36,578 nt of DNA from Bacteroidales bacterium UBA3742. Lineage in GTDB: Bacteria; Bacteroidota; Bacteroidia; Bacteroidales; Paludibacteraceae. Below the pieces are notes generated by a model. The model had not been told where the DNA came from and did not search any database. It was given only the letters and a program-made list of their open reading frames with translations. The stretch is from the NCBI GenBank assembly GCA_002371785.1, contig DFGU01000107.1:1-36578 (forward strand), in the 5' to 3' direction. The position numbers and the translations under genes are program-made. Positions 21,484 through 29,225 of the stretch are shown in pieces (position 1 is the stretch's first letter; every line of letters starts with the position of its first letter).

Positions 21484-24066
21484 ATGAAACGAATCAAACA
21501 ATACATCCTGGCAGCCCTCGTGGCAACGATGACGCTTAGCGCGAGCGCGCAGCAGGTGACCACCATGTACTTCCTGGAGAACGCTCCGATGCGTCATCTC
21601 ATCAACCCGGCTTTGCAACCCGTAAGCAAGGGTTATATCAACTTCACCCCGCTCGGCTATAGCAGCTTCTGGGTAGGCAACAACTCGCTGACAATGAGCG
21701 ACCTCATCTATACCTACAACGGTCAGACCGTTACGGCCCTCCACCCCGAGGGAGGCGACCGTCAGAAACTGCTGAGCCAGTTCCGCAAACTCACGCTCGT
21801 CAATGGCGACATGACGCTCGGTTTGCTCAACATGGGTTTCCGTATCAAGGACGACGGCTTCCTCACACTTGGCTTGAACCAGAAGATCGACCTGGGCGTA
21901 AGTGTACCTAAAACCATGTTTGATTTCCTCCTCGGCGGCGGTATGACTGACCTCGACGGCGGCATCAACTACTTCAACCTCACACGTCTGGGTATGTACG
22001 CCAACGTCTATACCGAAGTAAGCGGAGGCTACTCGCATCGTATCAACGACCATTGGACCGTCGGTGGAAAACTCAAAGTCCTGCTCGGCGAAGCCTATGC
22101 CGGTCTGCGTACCAGCAACCTGGGTATCGACGCCAGCACTGACCAGTGGTGGCTCCACGGCGCTGCCGATATGTACGTAGCCGCTCCGCTCGACTGGAGC
22201 TTCATGCCGACCACGATCAACAACTTCGACGACTTCGCCAATTCGTTCAAGAACTTCGACCCGAAGAAGAACCTCAAATATGCCCCTGCCGGCTATGGTG
22301 CTGCTATCGACCTCGGTTTCACCTACAAACCCGTCGAGCAATTCCAGATTTCGGCCGCTATCGTTGACCTCGGCTTCATCTACTGGACCAACGCCAAGCA
22401 GATGGGCGTGTCTATCGACACCACCTATACCGGCGTGGGTGACTTCCAGTACAAGGACTACGTAGACGAGAATGGTACCTTCCAGACCAACCAACTCAAG
22501 GACGACGTGGTCAACAACCTCAAGGACCTGGCCAAGGCCGCCAAGATCAAAGACATGGAGTCCAAGGGCTTCATCCGCATGCCGTCGGCCAAACTCAACG
22601 TCGGTCTGGATGGTAATTTCTGGGACAACCGCATCGGCCTGGGCGTCCTCTCGCAGACCCGCCTGTATGACAACAAGATCTACGAAGAGGTCACCATCGG
22701 TGCAGCCTTCCGTCCTGTCAACTGGTTCAATCTGGCTGTCAGCTACTCGCTCCTCGAGAACGGTAAGTACAGCAACATCGGTGCCGGTCTCGGCTTCATG
22801 CCCTACGACGGTATCAACATGACCCTGGCCATGGACTATATCCCCACCTCGTATGCCGGCATGGACATCAATGGTAGCAAGAAATATATCCTGCCCTACA
22901 AGTCCAAGGGCGTCAACGTAGCCCTCGGTTTCTCCATCTGCTGGGGCTCCAACCGCCGCGACAAGGATAAAGACGGCGTATGGGACAAGCTCGACCTCTG
23001 CCCCAACACCCCGCGTGGCGTAGAGGTGGACGAGCACGGTTGCCCGCTGGATGAGGATAAGGACGGTGTACCCGACTACCTCGATCGCTGCCTTGGCACA
23101 CCTACCGCAGCTATCGGTACTGTGGACTCGGTCGGATGCCCGATTGACTCCGATGGCGATGGTACGCCCGACTACCTCGACCGCTGCCCCAACACACCGG
23201 CTGAGGCTATCGGCAAGACCGACTCGCTCGGTTGCCCGCTGGATACCGACAAAGACGGTGTACCCGACTATAAGGACGAGTGCCCCAACACACCGGCTGA
23301 GGCTATCGGTCATGTGGATGAGAAGGGTTGCGAACTCGACTCCGACGGTGACGGCGTGAAGGACTACCTGGATCGTTGTCCCGGTACGCCTAAGGGCGCC
23401 AGCGTAGATAAGAACGGCTGCGAACTGGATACCGACGGCGACGGTGTACCCGATTGGCGCGATGAGTGCCCGCGCACACCGCGTGAGGCTATCGGCCATG
23501 TGGATGCCAAGGGTTGTGACCTGGATTCGGACCATGACGGTGTACCCGACTGGAAAGACGAGTGCCCGATGGTACCCGGCGTGAAGGAGAACAAGGGTTG
23601 TCCGGAAGTGAAGCGCGAGATTCGTCAGCTGCTCAAGAAAGCCATGACGGGTGTCGAGTTTGAGACCTCCAAGGCTACTATCAAGCAGAGCTCCTATGCC
23701 CTCTTGGACGAGATCGCACAGCAGTTTATAGAGAACCCGTCCTTCATCATCGAGGTACAGGGTCATACCGACAACACCGGTAACGCTGACAAGAACCTGG
23801 AACTCTCGCAGGCTCGTGCAGACGCTGTACGCGACTACCTCATCAGCAAGGGTGTACCCGCTGAGCGCATGACCGCACACGGATACGGTCAGGAGCGTCC
23901 GGTAGCCGACAACAAGACCAAAGCCGGTCGCGCGAAGAACCGCCGCGTAGAGTTTGACATCACGTTCGAGGAAGTGACCATCGAGACCATCCTCGACCAC
24001 GCTGATCCGGAGCCGGAGCCTGCTCCTGAAGCTGCTCCGACCGACAGCACGACTGTGGAGCAATAA
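21484..24066 (+). CDS. Outer-membrane beta-barrel with thrombospondin-3 repeats and OmpA domain
   Basis: An 860-residue outer-membrane protein that probably links the outer membrane to peptidoglycan. Signal peptide about 1-22 (ALVATMTLSASAQ). Residues about 23-490 resemble the DUF5723 barrel family (start 'ENAPMRHLINPALQPVSKGYINFTPLG'). Residues about 492-715 are seven calcium-binding thrombospondin type-3 repeats (D-x-D-x-DGV-x-D-x-x-D-x-CPNTP). Residues about 725-835 are an OmpA C-terminal domain with VEFETSKATI, GHTDNTGNADKNLELSQARA and NRRVEF, the peptidoglycan-binding Asp and Arg being present. A Pro/Glu/Ala tail follows. It is transcribed with the upstream lipoprotein and uses the same restricted codon set. 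Confidence 0.94.
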   Translation: MKRIKQYILAALVATMTLSASAQQVTTMYFLENAPMRHLINPALQPVSKGYINFTPLGYSSFWVGNNSLTMSDLIYTYNGQTVTALHPEGGDRQKLLSQFRKLTLVNGDMTLGLLNMGFRIKDDGFLTLGLNQKIDLGVSVPKTMFDFLLGGGMTDLDGGINYFNLTRLGMYANVYTEVSGGYSHRINDHWTVGGKLKVLLGEAYAGLRTSNLGIDASTDQWWLHGAADMYVAAPLDWSFMPTTINNFDDFANSFKNFDPKKNLKYAPAGYGAAIDLGFTYKPVEQFQISAAIVDLGFIYWTNAKQMGVSIDTTYTGVGDFQYKDYVDENGTFQTNQLKDDVVNNLKDLAKAAKIKDMESKGFIRMPSAKLNVGLDGNFWDNRIGLGVLSQTRLYDNKIYEEVTIGAAFRPVNWFNLAVSYSLLENGKYSNIGAGLGFMPYDGINMTLAMDYIPTSYAGMDINGSKKYILPYKSKGVNVALGFSICWGSNRRDKDKDGVWDKLDLCPNTPRGVEVDEHGCPLDEDKDGVPDYLDRCLGTPTAAIGTVDSVGCPIDSDGDGTPDYLDRCPNTPAEAIGKTDSLGCPLDTDKDGVPDYKDECPNTPAEAIGHVDEKGCELDSDGDGVKDYLDRCPGTPKGASVDKNGCELDTDGDGVPDWRDECPRTPREAIGHVDAKGCDLDSDHDGVPDWKDECPMVPGVKENKGCPEVKREIRQLLKKAMTGVEFETSKATIKQSSYALLDEIAQQFIENPSFIIEVQGHTDNTGNADKNLELSQARADAVRDYLISKGVPAERMTAHGYGQERPVADNKTKAGRAKNRRVEFDITFEEVTIETILDHADPEPEPAPEAAPTDSTTVEQ

Positions 24067-24078
24067 GCCGCGATTTTG

Positions 24079-24104
24079 GATGGCGGCTTTGATCGGCCGC
24101 CATC
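24079..24104. terminator. Strong hairpin after the OmpA gene
   Basis: Perfect 9-bp stem GATGGCGGC (24079-24087) / GCCGCCATC (24096-24104) with an 8-nt loop, 12 nt after the stop codon. It lacks a T tract, so it may be a 3'-end stabiliser or a Rho-independent terminator of weak type. Confidence 0.55.
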
Positions 24105-24147
24105 TAACCAAGACAAATAATTTATAGTTTAACCATTTTAAAACCCT

Positions 24148-24274
24148 CTCCGGCACGGAGGTGTCGAACGAGACTAACTAAGTCTTTTAGGTCGCAGACC
24201 GGTCTATCAGTGAAACGGTCTTTTAGCGTAGCGGTCTTTTAGGCGAAGCCGGTCTGTTCGGCGAGAGTGCCGAA
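24148..24274 (+). repeat. Hairpin-mosaic repeat in the yebC leader
   Basis: Hairpins in order: CTCCG-GCA-CGGAG (24148-24160), GGTC-GCA-GACC (24190-24200), GT-GAA-AC (24210-24216), GC-GTA-GC (24226-24232), GGC-GAA-GCC (24242-24250) and TTCGGC-GAGAGT-GCCGAA (24257-24274). From 24181 the hairpins alternate with 9-nt spacers AGTCTTTTA, GGTCTATCA and GGTCTTTTA (twice), the last spacer being shortened to GGTCTG. The array ends 6 nt before the yebC ATG, so it would form the mRNA leader. Confidence 0.93.
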
Positions 24275-24280
24275 CATAAC

Positions 24281-24997
24281 ATGGGACGCGCATTTGAGTA
24301 TCGCAAAGCGACAAAACTGAAACGTTGGGGTCATATGGCCCGTACATTTACCAAACTGGGTAAGGAAATCACTATCGCCGCTCGTGACGGTGGACCGGAT
24401 CCCGACAGCAACCCCCGTCTGCGTACGCTGATCCAACAGTGTAAGAAGGAGAACATGCCGAAGGAGAACATCGATCGCGCCATCAAGAAGGCCACCGATA
24501 AGTCGTCCGAGGGCTATAAGGAGATCAACTACGAAGGATACGGACCACATGGTATCGCTATCTTCGTGGAGACCGCCACGGACAACAACATGCGTACCGT
24601 AGCCAATATCCGCTCCTATTTCACCAAGTTCGGCGGCACGCTGGGCACCCAGGGTTCGCTGCAGTTCCTCTTCGACCGCAAGGCATGCTTCACCGTCTCG
24701 ATGAAGGACGGTATCGACCTGGACGAACTGGAGCTCGAGCTCATCGACTTCGGCGTAGAAGAACTGGCTAAGGACGAGGAAGAAGGTACGATCGTCATCT
24801 ACGGCGACTTCGACCAGGCCAACGCTATGCAGAAATACCTGGAGGAGAACGGCTTTGAGATCCAGTCCTGCGAGTTTGTTCGTATCCCGAACGACTACAA
24901 GGAACTGCCCGACGACCAGAAAGAGGCTGTACAGAAACTCATCGACCGCATCGAGGAAGACGAGGACGTACAGAACGTATTTACCAATCTGGCGTAA
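24281..24997 (+). CDS. yebC: YebC/PmpR-family regulator
   Basis: A 238-residue cytosolic protein of the YebC/TACO1 family, described as a transcriptional regulator and more recently as a factor that helps ribosomes through difficult peptide motifs such as polyproline. The diagnostic start MGRAFEYRKATKLKRWGHMARTFTK is present in variant form, followed by ITIAARDGGPDPDSNPRLR and the three-domain layout: helical domain 1 (about 1-80), then two ferredoxin-like domains with 'YEGYGPHGIAIFVE' and 'GGTLGTQGSLQFLF'. Full length. First gene of a long rightward run; its leader is a hairpin-mosaic repeat and no consensus promoter is visible close upstream. Confidence 0.96.
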   Translation: MGRAFEYRKATKLKRWGHMARTFTKLGKEITIAARDGGPDPDSNPRLRTLIQQCKKENMPKENIDRAIKKATDKSSEGYKEINYEGYGPHGIAIFVETATDNNMRTVANIRSYFTKFGGTLGTQGSLQFLFDRKACFTVSMKDGIDLDELELELIDFGVEELAKDEEEGTIVIYGDFDQANAMQKYLEENGFEIQSCEFVRIPNDYKELPDDQKEAVQKLIDRIEEDEDVQNVFTNLA

Positions 24998-24998
24998 T

Positions 24999-25026
24999 AG
25001 ACAAAAGTCAAAAGTCGAAAGACTTA
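24999..25026. repeat. Heptanucleotide array between yebC and rsmG
   Basis: Four phased heptamers of AGTCAAA/AGTCGAA type (first AGACAAA, last AGACTTA). Starts just after the yebC stop and its last base is the A of the rsmG ATG. Confidence 0.95.
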
Positions 25027-25640
25027 TGCTGATTAAGGACTATTTTACTCTAACACCGCATCAGGAGCAGCAGTTTGCCGCTCTTGATGCGCTATACCGC
25101 GACTGGAACAGCAAGATCAACGTCATCTCTCGCAAGGATATCGACGCGCTCTATACCCACCATGTGCTCCACTCGCTGGCTATCGCCCGTGTGCTCCGTT
25201 TTCAGCCGGGAACGGCCATCATGGACGTCGGCACCGGAGGCGGTTTTCCAGGTATTCCATTGGCCATCCTCTTTCCCGAATGCGAGTTCCTGCTCGTTGA
25301 TTCGGTCAAGAAGAAAGTGCTGGTAGCCTCCGAAGTCGCCAAAGCCTTGGGACTCAACAACGTGGAATGCGTCTGGGAGCGCGTAGAGGACGAGCGCCGC
25401 ACCTTCGATTTCGTCGTTTCGCGTGGCGTGATGCCCCTACCCGACCTGGTAAAACTCACGCGCAAGAATATCGACCGCCATCAGCGCAACGCCATGCCTA
25501 ACGGCTGGCTCGTGCTCAAGGGAGGCGACCTGCGCGATGAGACAAAGCCGTTCCGTACACTCATTGAGACCACGCCTATTGCCGACTTCTTCCAGGACGA
25601 GTGGTACCGGGAGAAATATGTCTTGTATTTACCTAATTGA
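25026..25640 (+). CDS. rsmG: 16S rRNA (guanine-N7) methyltransferase RsmG
   Basis: SAM-dependent enzyme that makes m7G527 in 16S rRNA (GidB family). The 204-residue product has the family length and motifs: RDWNSKINVISRKD near the N terminus, HVLHSLAI, the SAM loop MDVGTGGGFPGIPLAILFP, LVDSVKKKV and VVSRGVMPLPDL. ATG at 25026 is chosen because it aligns with the conserved start and follows the heptamer array; a longer upstream frame would overlap yebC. Its TGA stop is part of a relic of the hairpin-mosaic repeat. Confidence 0.95.
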   Translation: MLIKDYFTLTPHQEQQFAALDALYRDWNSKINVISRKDIDALYTHHVLHSLAIARVLRFQPGTAIMDVGTGGGFPGIPLAILFPECEFLLVDSVKKKVLVASEVAKALGLNNVECVWERVEDERRTFDFVVSRGVMPLPDLVKLTRKNIDRHQRNAMPNGWLVLKGGDLRDETKPFRTLIETTPIADFFQDEWYREKYVLYLPN

Positions 25641-25660
25641 TAGACCGCAAGATGCAGACC
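25638..25660. repeat. Relic unit of the hairpin-mosaic repeat
   Basis: TGATAGACC (25638-25646) is the exact complement of the spacer GGTCTATCA, followed by GCA-AGA-TGC (25647-25655) and AGACC. The unit contains the rsmG stop codon and the ATG of the MBL gene. Confidence 0.7.
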
Positions 25661-26197
25661 AAGGTTTTCTATTTCAATCCGTATCGTGAGTGCACCTACG
25701 TGCTGTGGGACGCCGATCGTCATGCCGTCATCATCGATGCCGGTATGCTCGACGAGCGTGAGCAAGGTCGCTTCCGCGAGTTTATCGCGTCCGAGCAGCT
25801 CCAGCCGGTCGCCCTGCTCATCACGCATGCCCATCCGGATCATGTATGCGGCTTGGAGTGGCTCCAGGAAACGTACCACCTCTCCCCCGTCATCTATCCC
25901 GCCGAGGGAGTACTGGACCTGCCGTCGTTTGCCGAGCGCATCGAGGTGCTCCGTACGCCGGGACATAAAGAGGACTGCGTCTGCTATTTCATGCCCTCTG
26001 AGAAGATGCTCTTCTCGGGCGACACCCTCTTCCAAGAGTCGATCGGCCGTACCGACCTGCCGGGAGGCGATATGCATACCCTGCTCTCATCGCTCCAGCG
26101 GCTCACTGTCCTCCCTCCGGACACACAGGTACTACCCGGTCACGGCTATCCCACCACCATTGCCCACGAAATAGAACATAATCCTTATCTACATTGA
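25652..26197 (+). CDS. MBL-fold metallo-hydrolase (glyoxalase II-like)
   Basis: A 181-residue single-domain metallo-beta-lactamase-fold hydrolase, cytosolic. Metal ligands are complete: THAHPDH, GHKEDC (His), FSGDTLF (Asp) and LPGHG (His). Length and the SGDTLF-x-x-SIGRTDLPGG motif fit the YcbL/glyoxalase II-like group that hydrolyses thioesters or related compounds; the exact substrate is unknown. ATG at 25652 is preferred, though an in-frame TTG at 25637 overlapping the rsmG stop would add five residues. Its own stop overlaps the TTG start of the next gene. Confidence 0.9.
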   Translation: MQTKVFYFNPYRECTYVLWDADRHAVIIDAGMLDEREQGRFREFIASEQLQPVALLITHAHPDHVCGLEWLQETYHLSPVIYPAEGVLDLPSFAERIEVLRTPGHKEDCVCYFMPSEKMLFSGDTLFQESIGRTDLPGGDMHTLLSSLQRLTVLPPDTQVLPGHGYPTTIAHEIEHNPYLH

Positions 26198-27498
26198 AAC
26201 GTCGTCTCATCATAGTATTTATTGCCTGTCTTTGCACCGCTTTTGCCATGGGGCAAAAGCTGCAGGTCGATGGCTTGATACGTGAGCATCGCTATAGCGA
26301 AGCACTCCAGCTCACCACCATCCAACTGCGCGCCCATCCCCGCAACGGACAGCTCTATGCCCAACGGGCGTGGCTCTACCGCCAGATGGGGCAACCCGGT
26401 ATGGCCATCCTGGATATCGACGAGGCGCTCAAGCACCTCAGTTCATCCGATCTTACGCGCAGCCAATTGTATCACATGCGCGGGGAGATACATACCGAGG
26501 TGGGCATGTATATCGATGCCTATGACGACTTCACCCAAGCCATCGAGCAGGACCCACATTGTGCACCATGTTACGCTCGCCGTGGTGACCTGAATATGAC
26601 CATGGAGTACTACCCCCTGGCCGTGGACGATTATGCCGAAGCGCTCCGGCTCGAGAGCTACAACAGCGAGTACCGCGTAGAGTATGCGCGGGCCTTGCTC
26701 TCCAATGGCCAACTGGAAGAGGCTGCTGCCCAACTCCAACAAGTGCTGGCCGATGATCCGGGCATGCTGGAAGCCAAGCGACTGCTGGCCACCTACCACT
26801 ACCTGCAGGACGAGGTGACGGTCTATATCGACCTCTACCTATCCTACCTACAGGAATACTACGAGCAGCACCACCTGCCATCCGAAGCTGACCACTTGCT
26901 CTATGCCATCCAGGACTCGGTCTCCTATCGCTATCTTTCCGATGCGCTCAACCAGCGCATCAACCATACCGATGGCGATATACAGGTTATGTTCCGCTAT
27001 ATACGCGCTTACGTGCGCAGCCTGAATAAGGACTATGCGGGTGCCAACAGTGACTTGAGTCAGCTCATCCAGAACGAGCAGGACTACGACCACTCTGCCC
27101 TGGAGATGCGTGCATACAACTATATGCAGACAGAGCAATACCAATCGGCGCTCACTGACTACAGCCGCCTGATCACTCTCTCGCCCCGCAATACCCGTGC
27201 CTACTACGGACGTTCCCTGGCCCATCGCGGACTCTTTGAGATCGACGAGGCCATCAGCGACCTCCTTTCCCTCACCCGACTCGACTACAACGAAGCGCCC
27301 AACGCCTTCTACCAGGCCGCACGCCTGGAAGTGGAGCGCGAACATTATACCCAAGCTATCCGCTATCTATCCCGCGCCATCGAACTCGCGCCCGAGAACG
27401 CCTACCTCTACCGCTACCGTGCCGAGCAGTATGAGGCACTCGGCAACTCACGCATGGCCGAACTGGACTACCAAGCCGCTGACCTACTGCAAGAATGA
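26194..27498 (+). CDS. Exported TPR-repeat protein
   Basis: A 434-residue protein with a signal peptide (KRRLIIVFIACLCTAFAMG) and tetratricopeptide repeats over most of its length; clear units are 'YSEALQLTTIQLRAHPRNGQLYAQRAWLYRQMGQ', 'YIDAYDDFTQAIEQDPHCAPCYARRGDL', 'YQSALTDYSRLITLSPRNTRAYYGRSLAHR' and 'YTQAIRYLSRAIELAPENAYLYRYRAEQYEALGN'. TPRs serve as protein-binding scaffolds, here in the periplasm. The start is a TTG at 26194 whose bases overlap the previous stop (TTGA); it is required for the signal peptide, since the next in-frame ATG (26248) would remove it. It overlaps the following TPR gene by ATGA. No partner can be named. Confidence 0.88.
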   Translation: MKRRLIIVFIACLCTAFAMGQKLQVDGLIREHRYSEALQLTTIQLRAHPRNGQLYAQRAWLYRQMGQPGMAILDIDEALKHLSSSDLTRSQLYHMRGEIHTEVGMYIDAYDDFTQAIEQDPHCAPCYARRGDLNMTMEYYPLAVDDYAEALRLESYNSEYRVEYARALLSNGQLEEAAAQLQQVLADDPGMLEAKRLLATYHYLQDEVTVYIDLYLSYLQEYYEQHHLPSEADHLLYAIQDSVSYRYLSDALNQRINHTDGDIQVMFRYIRAYVRSLNKDYAGANSDLSQLIQNEQDYDHSALEMRAYNYMQTEQYQSALTDYSRLITLSPRNTRAYYGRSLAHRGLFEIDEAISDLLSLTRLDYNEAPNAFYQAARLEVEREHYTQAIRYLSRAIELAPENAYLYRYRAEQYEALGNSRMAELDYQAADLLQE

Positions 27499-29225
27499 GA
27501 CGACTACTCTACATATCGTTGCTGCTCCTTGTCCTGCTACCCTGCACGGCGGCAGAGCCTGTGGATACCATCCGTCTGGCCACCATGATGGAGAACCGGC
27601 AGTACGAGGAAGTGCTGCAACTCACCACGCGCGAACTCAAGCGATTCCCAAAATCGGGTGCCATGTACTACTACCGTTGCCAGGCCAACGCCTACCTCGG
27701 TATCATGAACGATGCGATGGAGGACCTCAACAAAGCGATCCGGTACCATCGTGATGTGCCTATGGCCCTGCCCGACCTATATGTCATGCGGGCCGGCATG
27801 TACCTCCTGATAGACGACACCGTGGCTGCCCTCACCGACTATTCCATGGCTATTCAGAGCGTCGGCAAGCATCCGCGCAACAGCAAGTACTACGTGCGTC
27901 GTGCCAAGGCCTACGCCTATTACGAGCAGTATGCTGAGGCCGCCAACGACTACCAATCGGCCTGTCGCATCGAGCCGGAGAATGCCGAACTGCAACTCGA
28001 GCTGGCACGCTATCTGGCACTCTCAGGCCAACTGGCGCCGGCACGTCAGTTGCTGGAGGACCTCTCCACCCTGCATCCCGAGCAGATCGAAGCGCCCTAC
28101 TTGCTCGCCGTACTGCTCTGCTACTACGAAGAGGAGTACGGTGCGTCTGTCGATTGGCTCATCACCTCCCTCACCCGACGCTACGTCGCTACCCACACCA
28201 TAGGCGATGCCGATATCCTGTTCATGGTAGGCGCCATCGATTATCCATATGTCTATCGGGCCCTCTCCGACGAGATCGCACGTTACGATGCCGCCGCGGT
28301 CTATGGACTGCGTGACCTCTTCTACCTGCTGCGTGCCGAACTGCTCAACCAGCGTGGCTATACCGACGATGCCCTGGCCGACCTCGACTCGGTCAGCAGC
28401 TTCTCCTTCCGGCGTGAAATGGAGCCGGTGCTGGAGCAGGAGCGCATCAACTTCCTGGTGCACCTGGAGCGTTGGCAAGAGGTCATCGACCGCACCACCC
28501 CGCTCATCACCCAGCAGCCCGACTCGTCGCCCTACTATCAGACACGCGCGGCCGCCTACTATTCCTTGGAGCAGTACCCGGCCGCAGAAACCGACCTGCG
28601 TCGTGCCTTCATTATTGATTCGTCCGCACATACTGCGTACATGTTCGGCACGCTATACCGGCACCTCAAGCGTGATCGGGATGCCATCCGCTATTTCAGT
28701 TATACCATCCAGCATGCCGATACGCTGTATGCCTATCTCACGCAAGCCTATCTGCTGCGCGGAGAGTCCTATCTCCGAAGCCGAGACACACTCGCAGCCT
28801 ATGCCGATTTTGAGGAAGTGCTGCGTCGGGATACCAACTTTTACAACACCGTACGCCACTACGCCCTCTATCGCCTGGGACGCACCGAGGAGGCCTTGAC
28901 GTGGGTCAACCGCCTCATCCAGGAAGATCCCGGAGCAGGCAGTTACTACGATGCCGCCTGTCTCTACGCCCAAGAGGGTGACACCACGCTCGCCCTCCAA
29001 TACCTGGAGATCGCTATGCGGTGGGGGTATAGCGATCCGCGTCAAGTGCTCCACGACCCCGACCTGGACCCGCTACGTTCACATCCGGATTTCCAGGCTC
29101 TTGTTAATCGGTACGTACCGTCGCTGAAACCCAAGACGCAGCCCAAAACGCAAACCAAATCACAAAATAAGTCGCAAAATAAGTCGCAAACCAAAACACA
29201 AAAGACCAACACTAAGAAGAAATGA
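27495..29225 (+). CDS. Exported TPR-repeat protein with Lys/Gln/Ser/Thr tail
   Basis: A 576-residue paralogue of the preceding gene: signal peptide (RRLLYISLLLLVLLPCTAA), the shared opening 'YEEVLQLTTRELKRFPKSGAMYYYRCQANAYLG', and about ten TPR-like units up to residue about 530. The last 32 residues are a basic low-complexity tail of K-[ST]-Q-x tetrapeptides ending TNTKKK, encoded partly by a 12-bp tandem repeat. Such tails may bind peptidoglycan or nucleic acid (inference). The start overlaps the upstream stop by ATGA and its stop overlaps the next start by ATGA, so the genes are translationally coupled. Confidence 0.9.
   Translation: MRRLLYISLLLLVLLPCTAAEPVDTIRLATMMENRQYEEVLQLTTRELKRFPKSGAMYYYRCQANAYLGIMNDAMEDLNKAIRYHRDVPMALPDLYVMRAGMYLLIDDTVAALTDYSMAIQSVGKHPRNSKYYVRRAKAYAYYEQYAEAANDYQSACRIEPENAELQLELARYLALSGQLAPARQLLEDLSTLHPEQIEAPYLLAVLLCYYEEEYGASVDWLITSLTRRYVATHTIGDADILFMVGAIDYPYVYRALSDEIARYDAAAVYGLRDLFYLLRAELLNQRGYTDDALADLDSVSSFSFRREMEPVLEQERINFLVHLERWQEVIDRTTPLITQQPDSSPYYQTRAAAYYSLEQYPAAETDLRRAFIIDSSAHTAYMFGTLYRHLKRDRDAIRYFSYTIQHADTLYAYLTQAYLLRGESYLRSRDTLAAYADFEEVLRRDTNFYNTVRHYALYRLGRTEEALTWVNRLIQEDPGAGSYYDAACLYAQEGDTTLALQYLEIAMRWGYSDPRQVLHDPDLDPLRSHPDFQALVNRYVPSLKPKTQPKTQTKSQNKSQNKSQTKTQKTNTKKK
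29163..29186. repeat. 12-bp tandem repeat in the TPR gene tail
   Basis: Two perfect copies of CAAAATAAGTCG, in codon register (Gln-Asn-Lys-Ser), within a longer degenerate run from about 29130 to 29200. Confidence 0.9.

Noticed and set aside
19576..24156. A 1526-codon minus-strand open frame
   Set aside because: It mirrors the codons of two well-supported plus-strand genes in the same register, and has no start context, signal or family features.
24855..25025. Longer N terminus for RsmG overlapping yebC
   Set aside because: The conserved RsmG start matches the ATG at 25026, and the extra part reads yebC in another frame.
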